DNA from: Chloroflexota bacterium
Lineage (GTDB): Bacteria > Chloroflexota > Anaerolineae > Anaerolineales > Anaerolineaceae
Direction of reading: 5' to 3'
Length of the DNA stretch: 64,000 bases
NCBI GenBank assembly: GCA_012514645.1
Contig: JAAYZW010000016.1
Location: forward strand, 17,498 to 81,497
The notes below the pieces were generated by a model. It had not been told where the DNA came from. It made no database searches and saw nothing but the letters and a program-made list of their open reading frames with translations. Shown here piece after piece: positions 41,743 to 51,600 of the stretch; positions within the stretch are counted from its first letter, which is position 1, and each line of letters opens with the position of its first letter. The position numbers and the translations under genes were made by a program.

Positions 41743-44394
41743 ATGACTGAAGAAAATGTAATACCCGAAAATACTGAAATTCCCCTGGTAGACCTCCCTC
41801 AAGCCGGCTTGAAAACTATCGGCATTGATCAGCAAATGCGCTCCGCCTACCTCGATTACGCTATGAGCGTGATCGTATCGCGCGCGCTTCCTGATGTTCG
41901 TGATGGTCTTAAGCCCGTCCACCGTCGGATCCTCTATGCTATGAACGATATGGGAATCCGCGCGAATACGCCTTTCAAGAAATCTGCCCGTATTGTCGGC
42001 GAAGTACTTGGCAAATATCATCCCCATGGTGATTCGGCAGTGTACGATGCCATGGCTCGCATGGCACAGGATTTCTCGATGCGTTACATGCTGGTGCAGG
42101 GGCAGGGCAACTTTGGTTCCATTGATGGGGATTCCCCGGCAGCAATGCGATATACCGAAGCCCGCCTGGCAAAGATTTCCGATGAAATATTGACTGATCT
42201 CGATAAGGACACAGTAGATTTTGTCGACAACTTTGACGGGTCTCTGAAAGAGCCTGAGGTCCTGCCCGCCCGGGTGCCCACGCTTTTGATGAACGGCTCC
42301 AATGGTATTGCGGTTGGCATGGCGACCAACATTCCCCCTCACAACCTGCGCGAATTAGTTAATGCTCTCAATATGCTCATCGACCGCTATGACGATATTG
42401 ATGAAGTCAGTGTCGAGGAATTGATGGAGTATATTCCCGGGCCAGATTTCCCCACTGGCGGCATTATCGTTGGTCGCGAGGGAATAAGGCAGGCATACAG
42501 CACCGGACGCGGTCACCTGATGATTCGCGGCAAAGCAACGATCGAAGAAGTCCGTGAAGGGCGTTATGCGATTATTATTGATCAAATTCCATACCAACTG
42601 AACAAAACCAGCTTGATCGAACGCATCGCCGAATTGCACCGTGAGGGTAAGATCGATTCGATATCTGATATGCGCGATGAATCAGACCGGGATGGCATGC
42701 GTATCGTGGTTGAATTGAAGCGCGGCACGCAACCCAAAAAAGTATTGAACCAACTCTACAAATTTACGCCGCTCCAATCTACCTTCGCAGTTCAATTGCT
42801 GGCACTGGTAAACCAGGAGCCGCGCATGTTGACACTTAAGCGGACTCTGCAGCTTTATCTCGAGCATCGCCAGGTGGTTATCACTCGCCGCACACTCTTC
42901 GATCTGGACAAAGCCAAAAAACGCGCTCATATTTTGGATGGTTTGTTAATCGCGATTGCCAATCTGGATGCCGTGATCAAAACCATTCGTGAATCACCGG
43001 ATGCCGAGGTTGCAAAAATTCGCTTGATCGAACGCTTTGACCTGACTGAAGTTCAGGCACAGGCAATTTTGGATATGCAGCTGCGTCGACTCGCCGCGCT
43101 CGAGCGCCAGAAAATCGAAGACGAATACAAGCAATTGATGACCCTGATCGAAGAATTGGAAGATCTGCTGGCAAACCCACACAAGATCCTCGAAATTATC
43201 CGCACCGATCTAAACGAAGTTGCCGATAAGTATGGCGACCCACGCCGAACGCGGATCGCGCCAGACGCAGAAATGGACCTTTCGGATGAATCTTTGGTGC
43301 AGGACGAACCGGTCTTTATTTCAATCACCAACCGCGGCTACATAAAGCGTGTTTCTGACGGCGCCTACCGCCGCCAGGGCAGAGGCGGGCGCGGTGTTAT
43401 TGGGCAAAGCATGCGCGGAGAAGATGAAGTCAGTTTCTTCGTCAGGGCTGGCACGTTGGATACGATCTTGTTCTTCACGGATAAGGGCAAAGTTTACTCA
43501 GAGCGTGCCTATGAACTGCCTGAAGAGAGCCGCCAGGGGCGTGGAATCCCCCTGGTCAATATCATCAACCTCGAACCTGAAGAGACCGTCACTGCCGTTT
43601 TGCCTGTTGAGAATTTTGGACAAGGCAAGTATTGCGCAATGGCAACCCGTTTAGGGCGGGTTAAACGTGTGCCCATTACTGATTTTGAAAACGTGCGTCC
43701 TTCTGGGTTAATCGCCATTCATCTGAATGCTGGCGATGATTTAGGCTGGGTGCGCGTCACCACTGCTCAAGACGACCTCCTGATGGTTACGCGCGAAGGG
43801 AAAGCGCTGCGCTTTAGCGAGAGCGATGTGCGCCCTACTGGTCGCACGACCATGGGCGTTACCGGAATCCGCCTGCGTGGAACCGACCGCGTCGTCTCGA
43901 TGGATGTGGTTGAGCCGGATAGCTACCTGTTAATCATCACCGATAAGGGGCAAGGTAAGCGGACACCAGTGGATGAATATTTGGCAAAATCCCGCGGGAC
44001 GCTCGGCGTCACCACAATCAGCCAGGAAGCCCGACCCGAAATTGGCGACATCGCCCAGGCAATGGTGGTTTTGGACGGTGAAGACATCACGACCATAACC
44101 CGGTCAGGGATCGTTTTGCGCACGAAGGTCTCCGATATTTCCATCCAGGGCAGGGCGACGCAGGGTGTCAGGATCATGGATATTGATGAAGGTGACACAC
44201 TGGCTGCCATGGTGCGAATCTCTGCCCAGGAGGTTGAAACCGCAGCCAAAGCCCACGAACAAGCCCAGGCTGAAGAAGCAGGTTTCACCCAGTTTGTTCA
44301 ACCAATTACTGAATTAACGGAGCCGGATGATGATCAGCCTGAAGCCGGTACAGACGGGGATGAGGCTGAGGAAGACGATGTTTCGGCTGACTGA
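41743..44394 (+). CDS. gyrA: DNA gyrase subunit A
   Basis: [36 protein letters not shown]; GyrA-box-like QGRGGRG in C-terminal domain. Confidence 0.96.
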   Translation: MTEENVIPENTEIPLVDLPQAGLKTIGIDQQMRSAYLDYAMSVIVSRALPDVRDGLKPVHRRILYAMNDMGIRANTPFKKSARIVGEVLGKYHPHGDSAVYDAMARMAQDFSMRYMLVQGQGNFGSIDGDSPAAMRYTEARLAKISDEILTDLDKDTVDFVDNFDGSLKEPEVLPARVPTLLMNGSNGIAVGMATNIPPHNLRELVNALNMLIDRYDDIDEVSVEELMEYIPGPDFPTGGIIVGREGIRQAYSTGRGHLMIRGKATIEEVREGRYAIIIDQIPYQLNKTSLIERIAELHREGKIDSISDMRDESDRDGMRIVVELKRGTQPKKVLNQLYKFTPLQSTFAVQLLALVNQEPRMLTLKRTLQLYLEHRQVVITRRTLFDLDKAKKRAHILDGLLIAIANLDAVIKTIRESPDAEVAKIRLIERFDLTEVQAQAILDMQLRRLAALERQKIEDEYKQLMTLIEELEDLLANPHKILEIIRTDLNEVADKYGDPRRTRIAPDAEMDLSDESLVQDEPVFISITNRGYIKRVSDGAYRRQGRGGRGVIGQSMRGEDEVSFFVRAGTLDTILFFTDKGKVYSERAYELPEESRQGRGIPLVNIINLEPEETVTAVLPVENFGQGKYCAMATRLGRVKRVPITDFENVRPSGLIAIHLNAGDDLGWVRVTTAQDDLLMVTREGKALRFSESDVRPTGRTTMGVTGIRLRGTDRVVSMDVVEPDSYLLIITDKGQGKRTPVDEYLAKSRGTLGVTTISQEARPEIGDIAQAMVVLDGEDITTITRSGIVLRTKVSDISIQGRATQGVRIMDIDEGDTLAAMVRISAQEVETAAKAHEQAQAEEAGFTQFVQPITELTEPDDDQPEAGTDGDEAEEDDVSAD

Positions 44395-45101
44395 ACCGTC
44401 AGCCGGTTTCCAGCCCGATCGCGCACGTTCAGCGATCCGTCTGGATTGATTGATACCGGGCAAAGCAATTTTGTTTTGCCCAGGTATTGTTTAAAAGACA
44501 GGAATTCACCTCTGAACGCCAGCCTTTGGTTCCACTCTTCCATGAAAAGTTCACTGCCTACCTGTCTTCTCCACTCCTGGATAGCAAGCAGGATTTTTTC
44601 CATAAAATCCTGGCGGGACTGCAAATCGATCCCTTCCGATTTAAGGCTGGTAGCTGGAAAGCGGAGCTTTGCTTCATCAGCATAAGCTTCGTCGCTGAGA
44701 TTGATGCCAATCCCCAGCGCTAATCCATCCAATTGTGAACCATTCCATACTGATTCGGCCAATATTCCGCTGACTTTTTTTCTGCCAACCAACACATCAT
44801 TGGGCCACTTTATCTCTGCGGTCAGACTGTATTGGTTGATCAGAACATCAGTGATCGCAAGAGCACCCAATGCAGTAAATTGAGTTAGGAATTGACCCTC
44901 TTTCGCGGTTGGACGAAACAACACTGTAAAAGTGAGTGAATCATTTTCAGTGCTGTGCCAAACACGATTCTCACGCCCCCGACCAGCTGTTTGGTTGTGT
45001 GCCCAGACAACAAACTCCCCGGCGTATTGATCAGCAAGCAGCCTGGCATCATCATTTGTTGAACCAGTTTCAGCTAAAAAAAAGATGCGCCAATCGGACA
45101 T
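44334..45101 (-). CDS. birA: biotin--[acetyl-CoA-carboxylase] ligase
   Basis: [48 protein letters not shown]; 3' end overlaps gyrA. Confidence 0.93.
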   Translation of the reverse strand: MSDWRIFFLAETGSTNDDARLLADQYAGEFVVWAHNQTAGRGRENRVWHSTENDSLTFTVLFRPTAKEGQFLTQFTALGALAITDVLINQYSLTAEIKWPNDVLVGRKKVSGILAESVWNGSQLDGLALGIGINLSDEAYADEAKLRFPATSLKSEGIDLQSRQDFMEKILLAIQEWRRQVGSELFMEEWNQRLAFRGEFLSFKQYLGKTKLLCPVSINPDGSLNVRDRAGNRLTVQSAETSSSSASSPSVPASG

Positions 45102-45127
45102 TGTTTTCTATTCTCTATCGATAGTTT

Positions 45128-46672
45128 TTAACAGCTTACCGGTAACGTGAAACAAACCCTGGCGCCAGCACTGTAACTTTCGTCTATCCAGATGCGCCCA
45201 TTGTGAGCCTGAACAATCGATTTACAGAGATACAACCCCAATCCGGTCCCCTTGATATGTTTTGACTTCCCCTCTGACCGATAAAAACGGTCGAAAACAA
45301 ATGGAATGTCCTTTGGATCGAAACCTTGCCCATGGTCACTGACACAGATCATCACTTCATCAATCAAATTCTGACCCCTGATCACAACCTCACCACCGTC
45401 ACTGTATTTCAAGGCATTGACAATCAGATTGGTTAACAACAGCTTGATTCTTTCTTCATCAGCCGCGATCAATGGGAAACCTTCACTGAATTCCAACAGC
45501 AATTCGTGTCTGGAGCTTTCAGGCTGAAACCGTTTTACCTGCTCTTTTACCATGGAAGGCAAATCGACTGTTGATTTTTTGAGTACTACATCGCCAGATT
45601 GCAGCTTGGTGGCATCGAGCAGATCATCAACCATGGCTGCCAGGTGATCAGCTTCGTCCTCGATCACCTTAAGACTCTCTTGCACCATCTCGGCATCCCA
45701 GCGCACATCCTTGCGTCGAAGTGTGCTGGCATAACCTTTGATCAACGAGAGCGGCGTGCGTAGTTCATGGCTGATCACCGAGATAAAGTTCGTTTTCATC
45801 TCTTCCGCCTCGCGGTAGCGGGTGATATCACGGACCGAGGCGATCACATTGAGCAGCTTTCCATCGCTCGAAAAAAGCGGCGCGTAGGTAATCGCAACCG
45901 GTACTGGCTCCAGACCGCCCTGCCGGATCATATCCCCTTCAATAAACAACTCACCAGGTTGGTAATCTCCCCAACCTGACTCTGTCAGTTCCCTGATTTT
46001 GAGACCAATCGGTTCACCTTTCCACTGGACAATATCCTGGAATGGTTCCCCGACCAACGAGCCCAGAGGAATGTTAATCAAACGAGTAAATGCCTGGTTG
46101 GCAATCTGTATCTGTAAATCAGGGTTGAGGATTAATATGCCGTCTGCCACCGAAGCTAACAAAGTCGTAATGCGCAAGTTTTGTTCACGTACTTGCTGGT
46201 AGAGCCGGGCATTGCGCACCGCAATGGCTGCCTGGTTTGCAAAATTGTTGAGAATGCTGTGATCGTTGGCGGTGAATGTGCCGCGATAGTTGCGAAAGAC
46301 AAAAATCTGCCCAATCGCTTTTCGCTGCACCAGCAGAGGCAGCCCCACACCGGTGATCATACCCATGCTGATATCACCAAGCATTTTGTTGATTTCAGGG
46401 ATATATTGGCTGTCTTCGGTCAAATCATCCGGTAAGGATTGCAGCCAGTTTTCAAGATATTCTGAAAGCGCTCCGGGAATGCCCTTGGTGACTGCCAGGT
46501 GCCAGCCCTTGCTTCCAGACGTAAGCGCAATAAAGCCAGCATGCCCGCTGAGCATCTCGATCGAAATCTGCAAGATGCGCCCAAGCAGGGTGTTGAGGTC
46601 CAGCTCTTCAGTCAGCGCGCGGGAAATTTCGAGCAGATACTCCCGCTGCCGCACGCGATAGTCAGGTAACAT
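45128..46672 (-). CDS. sensor histidine kinase with GAF and PAS domains
   Basis: GAF-like N-terminus, PAS (LLASVADGILILNPDLQIQIANQAF), SVISHELRTPLSLIKGYA H-box, DHGQGFDPKDIPFVFDRFYR, GTGLGLYLCKSIVQAHNGRIWI. Confidence 0.94.
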   Translation of the reverse strand: MLPDYRVRQREYLLEISRALTEELDLNTLLGRILQISIEMLSGHAGFIALTSGSKGWHLAVTKGIPGALSEYLENWLQSLPDDLTEDSQYIPEINKMLGDISMGMITGVGLPLLVQRKAIGQIFVFRNYRGTFTANDHSILNNFANQAAIAVRNARLYQQVREQNLRITTLLASVADGILILNPDLQIQIANQAFTRLINIPLGSLVGEPFQDIVQWKGEPIGLKIRELTESGWGDYQPGELFIEGDMIRQGGLEPVPVAITYAPLFSSDGKLLNVIASVRDITRYREAEEMKTNFISVISHELRTPLSLIKGYASTLRRKDVRWDAEMVQESLKVIEDEADHLAAMVDDLLDATKLQSGDVVLKKSTVDLPSMVKEQVKRFQPESSRHELLLEFSEGFPLIAADEERIKLLLTNLIVNALKYSDGGEVVIRGQNLIDEVMICVSDHGQGFDPKDIPFVFDRFYRSEGKSKHIKGTGLGLYLCKSIVQAHNGRIWIDESYSAGARVCFTLPVSC

Positions 46673-46822
46673 GGCTTAATTATGCCAGTGTTTTAGGTTT
46701 ATGGGGAAAGAAAGTTATAGTACGTTTTTTTTGTGGATAAGGCTTGGAGCGATCTGATTATCCTATCTATATAAAGACCCTGCCTTTAGATTGGATTTTG
46801 CCAATTACTCGCTTTTGGAAAT

Positions 46823-47329
46823 TCAGATCATGGCTTCAATAATTCCGCTAAAACTGATCCAGCTATTTATTTCCAGAAATTGAATCAATATAGTCAGCAA
46901 AATAATAAAGGCAAGAAGGATGATCAAGACAAACAGAATGGAAAGTTTGCGCACCTCCTTCAACCGTATTGATAATAAATATGCAACGGCAGCAGTAATA
47001 TTAACCTTTCGATTTCTGACATTAATTATCGGCAGGTCGTCCTGGAGGATAATAAATTTGACTGTATGCATAACTTGAACAATGGATAAAAGAATCCAGG
47101 ATAGAGTGGTTAAACCATAAAGAATGAACCTCAACTTTCCATCGACAAAAATCATTTCAGAAAATCTTAGGGTGTATTCGACTGTAAAAGACAGTGTGAT
47201 TCCGACCAAGATTATGAATAAGTTTTGGTTAAGAATAGAAACCATCGAAATGCTTAAACGGTCGATTCTACACAATCCTAAGAACTGATTTCGTTCACTT
47301 TCTTCTAGTAATTCTGATATCTTCCTCAC
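46823..47329 (-). CDS. small multi-TM protein of unknown function (third gene of island operon)
   Basis: about 3-4 hydrophobic segments; 12 nt downstream of the ATPase gene, same strand. Confidence 0.65.
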   Translation of the reverse strand: MRKISELLEESERNQFLGLCRIDRLSISMVSILNQNLFIILVGITLSFTVEYTLRFSEMIFVDGKLRFILYGLTTLSWILLSIVQVMHTVKFIILQDDLPIINVRNRKVNITAAVAYLLSIRLKEVRKLSILFVLIILLAFIILLTILIQFLEINSWISFSGIIEAMI

Positions 47330-47341
47330 GATGAGGTGCCC

Positions 47342-48664
47342 TTAAACATTATCCAGGAAAGCTCTGCATTCTCCAATTTTCTGCTTCCAGAGATTTATTT
47401 CCTCATCCGTAAGGTCGGACAGCAGAAAAGCGTTCAGTTCGCTTAGTTCGAGCTCATAATTCATTTTTATTTTTATTGCCTGCAAATCGCGTCTGTGGCA
47501 AGTAACAGTAGTAGAAATTCTGGAAGCAGCCTGCCCTCTTCCAAATAGAGCTACCAATTTCGAATCACAATCCTGGATCAAACTATCAATTATTGGCGCA
47601 AGATCACGTAACTCAGACAGATCAATGTTTGCGTCTGGCTTTTTAAAGAGGAAATCCTTTAGGTATGGCTGTGTTAATGTTTTATCGGTCCACGATATGA
47701 CGCCATATGAGTTTAAACTGCGAAACCCATTCTTATCTAAATTCTTCTCTCCAGAGGTTATCGCTTTTATGAATGTTTTCAGATTGCCCAACTCCCCCAG
47801 TCGTTTTAGCGCCTCACATTGATAGAAGAGAAAATCGTCGGTCTGGGGTATGCAGGTTTCTTCAATCTCTTCAATCACAGAATTCACGTCAAGTTCATTG
47901 CCATGTTCTTTAACGACATTCAGGTATGCATTACACCAAAACGCCAGACAAAACGGAGAGGTTCCGGAAAAATACCGGATCCTTCCCCAAACGTTGTCAT
48001 TTACCCTATCGTCGGACTTGACATTCAGCTTATCTCGAAATCTGTCCACATCGGCAGTGGCAAAACCCTTCAGAGGATAATGGATAAATACACCTTGAAA
48101 GACAGAACCACCTCCAACCAGGGGAAACAATTTCACTAAAGATGTCCTCGAGACAGTAAGCGCGTTGATGCTCTTCGAAGCAGAAATTAATTGCCTTAAT
48201 GTCATTAAATATTTATGGAACACATCAGGAGCGTAATCAAATTCATCAAATATCAGTAAAAACCGAATTCCTTTCTGGTCAAACATAAGCTTGCTAAGTT
48301 CGATCACTCGTTCGGCATCAATGCTATCATTTTCCAATTCACTTAGAATAATCTTAGCCTCATCAATTAATTGATTATTGTGAAGATTATTTGCAACATC
48401 TAGCATTCTTTGGAAGAGTCGGGAAAAAACTACCTTTTCTCGAGTGCTTGGTGTTAACGAAAATTCGACAACCTCGATATTACCCGAGGTTATCGATTCT
48501 GACTCACGAATCAACAGCTCCTTTATCAATGAACTTTTCCCGACACGTGATAATCCAGTTAATGAGTAATTATTGCTTCCAGAAAAGAAATTCTTAAGAT
48601 ATTGAAGTTCTTTCTCTCTACCAATAAAGTTATCACCGGTTGCAATCGGACCTGCAATGAACAT
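47342..48664 (-). CDS. ORC/STAND-like P-loop ATPase
   Basis: FIGREKEL, Walker A GLSRVGKSSLIKEL, Walker B FLLIFDEFDY, winged-helix-like tail. Confidence 0.8.
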   Translation of the reverse strand: MFIAGPIATGDNFIGREKELQYLKNFFSGSNNYSLTGLSRVGKSSLIKELLIRESESITSGNIEVVEFSLTPSTREKVVFSRLFQRMLDVANNLHNNQLIDEAKIILSELENDSIDAERVIELSKLMFDQKGIRFLLIFDEFDYAPDVFHKYLMTLRQLISASKSINALTVSRTSLVKLFPLVGGGSVFQGVFIHYPLKGFATADVDRFRDKLNVKSDDRVNDNVWGRIRYFSGTSPFCLAFWCNAYLNVVKEHGNELDVNSVIEEIEETCIPQTDDFLFYQCEALKRLGELGNLKTFIKAITSGEKNLDKNGFRSLNSYGVISWTDKTLTQPYLKDFLFKKPDANIDLSELRDLAPIIDSLIQDCDSKLVALFGRGQAASRISTTVTCHRRDLQAIKIKMNYELELSELNAFLLSDLTDEEINLWKQKIGECRAFLDNV

Positions 48665-48671
48665 AATTCCC

Positions 48672-51600
48672 TCAAATTTTCCCTAATAGATAATTTTGAT
48701 AAAGTTTTACCCGTATTTCGTATTCTTCTGAATCGTGTTTATCAATCACCCATCGCGATTCGAGGCTTTCTAAAATTCTATTAATGCGCTCCTCTGATAA
48801 ACTGGCATCGATTTCAACAGCCTCGTTAATGACATCTTTTTTTAATGCCAACCCATTTGTTCTTTCACTCGCTCTAGCAATTGCTTTTAGAATATTCTTC
48901 GCATCATCATCACTTACCGGGTCATCCCCTCTTTCACCTGACATGAACAGCGGATGAAAGAGGAGGTTGAGTGTCTCGTTGTCAGTATCGAACCATTTTT
49001 TGATGATCACTTTAACCTGGTTGGCGTTCACCTTATTTAACCTTTCATCATTCATGGAAGCTACTACTTGGAAGCATATATGCTGAATGTAAAAAGCATT
49101 GCCAGCAGTCAATTCGTAAATATACTTCACAGCATCTTGCTTAAATCGATTTCCGATTGTTTTTGAACGAATTGGGTTTTGAATAAGCCGAATAGCGCTA
49201 TCTTCTGGCAGGTAATTAAGCTGGTGGAGTGAAAAAGCGGCGAACTCATTTCGGTTTTCTCTCATTTGCTGTGTCAAAACATCGTGTCCTACTACAATCG
49301 CATCAATTGAACCAATCGACATTATTTGTTTCCAGTATTGCATAAAATTACCAGGCATGTTACCAGAAAAGATTCTGCCGAATTCATCGATTGTTACAAG
49401 CATGTGAAATGGTTTTATTTCTTCCTTCAATAGCTCCAAAAAATCACACAGGAAGTCAGCTGGTTTTAGTTTCAACATCTCATTTGATACATCATCATAT
49501 TCATTAAGCTTTTTGTGTTTTTCATCGTCAATTTTCCCCTTTGTGCTTCTACAGATTTGATGAATTAAAGAATAAACAAAATCCGATAAATTGCCGCTTT
49601 CATCGATCTCTAAGTTCGCGACAATTACATATTGATCCTTGCTTTTTATTTTAGAAATGACATAGTTTTTCAGAGAAGTTTTCCCACAACGGAATTGACC
49701 ATAAATCGCGATGGATGTCCCCTGGGAATGTCCTCGAGCCAACATGTTTGAGATTATATCTATGTCGCGCTCCCGGCCAAAAAAAATCGCATCGTCTTCA
49801 CCTGGCCTCAGTTCGCTGCCCACTTTATAGGGGATTGGGTCAATCTTGTGGTAACCATCTACGCTCTGTGTCTTGATAGTTATTACCTTGGCTTCAGTCT
49901 CTAAAATTTGGTTTTGTACGGTTTTATAAGAAACAGTAAAACTTAAATCCATGGGTGACCCGGGTGTTTTGCCTAAGTTCGTCAACCGTAGTCTCACAGG
50001 AACAATTTGGCTTTCTCCACCTGGGAGCGAAAACTCGGTGTATAGTGGGTTCTCATCAATGAAATAATATAGTCTTGTTTCATCATTCTGAAAGAATTTA
50101 AATGTAATATCACTGGGAGTAGTTTTTCTGTCAGCGTTACTAATGCGCAACTGAACTACGATACTGGCATCATCAGCAGGAGAATACCCTTCGTCTGCTT
50201 GATCATCAGAAACCTCGATTTCGGGCAAATGTTTCTGGATCAATTTTTCGATGTGCGATGATAAATAATTTATCAACGCATCGATTCGGGGGAGAACATC
50301 GCTAAAAGACAATGATGTAGGATTAGCCAAAATCTCAGTCCTCAATTGGTTTATTTTTTGAAGGTTTCTTTCAGCGGAGGCACGAGCTGTGTCGTAAATG
50401 TCCTCATCAAACATTTCGCATACTGCTAATAATGTGTCAGATACTTCTTCCAGGACTGTTTTATCACGGGTTCGTAAGAACGGGTTCCCCAACTTGCTTT
50501 TTAGATCCCAAACAACTGTCCTCACTTGCTCAGGGTCTTGGTTATTGATCAGGTTGTCAATAGCTTGACCTAATGAAAAAACAAGCCTTTGTTGATAAGA
50601 ATTAAAATCTCTTACAGAGTGTTCCAAGACAACATCGATCGAGCCCTTAGCCCAAGAATTGATAGGCGAGTCTGAAAAAGATTCCAAGATAGAAACGAAA
50701 TCATTGTCCAGCTTAAATTTTGAGATTAACTCGCACAAAAAAGGTTTAAGGTACTCCGACACATCACCTGCGTCTGAAAGCACCTGAACAAACGCTTTGC
50801 TGAGTAGATATGGAGAAGTTGGGGAGAGGTTCCAAGCTTTTCTAAAATTGGTAACTGTTTTCGTAGAAAGATCATTCTTTCTTTTATTATTGAACTGCTC
50901 ATAACTTTCAGATTTGTCGTTCTCTATCTTCGATCTCCAGAATATCATGCTGCTATTATTACCAAGCTCTTTGCTCACAGAGAATAATACATAGGCGTTA
51001 AATGCAGTATAAAACTCCGGAACATTTAAGAATAAGTTTTCCTTACTTTCATCCAACGAAATTGTTTGCATTCTCGCTAATAGAATTATGCACTCACTGA
51101 AAATCATACGAAGAAAATCAACTTCAACGGCAGCTCCCTTCATAATGCTCCTTGCCTTTGCAATAAGCATTTTAGCGGAATGAGTAAAAAAATATTTACT
51201 CGCAACTTTAATCTGATCTTCATTCGCATCTTCCGAGCTTAGACAATATTGTGCCAGCCAGGCAATCGTAAGGTTCCTGTGCGAAACAGCTTTTTGATCT
51301 CCTTGAGCATCTGTCATGTAAGTTTCTTTGGCACGGGCAATCTGCCGAGATTTTGCTAATGCCTCCTTAGCGCTCCCAGGATCGTAGTAATTTTTCCCAT
51401 CTTTCCCCACAGTAACATCCCTAATACCAATAAATTCACATTCATCCAAGAGATGCTTCAAATACTTAGTGGTAAACTCAGCCACAGAAAAAGCTGTCAG
51501 ATCTGGAATATAATTTTCAGCCTCAAGTTGGGTATCTAATTGAATAGTAGATTCCTCTGGGTTGAGTCTGCCCTGTTTGACACTCTCAATTGTCGCTCTA

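Noticed and set aside
41659-42342. 227-aa minus-strand ORF opposite gyrA
   Set aside because: Antisense to the strongly conserved gyrA frame; no recognisable domain.
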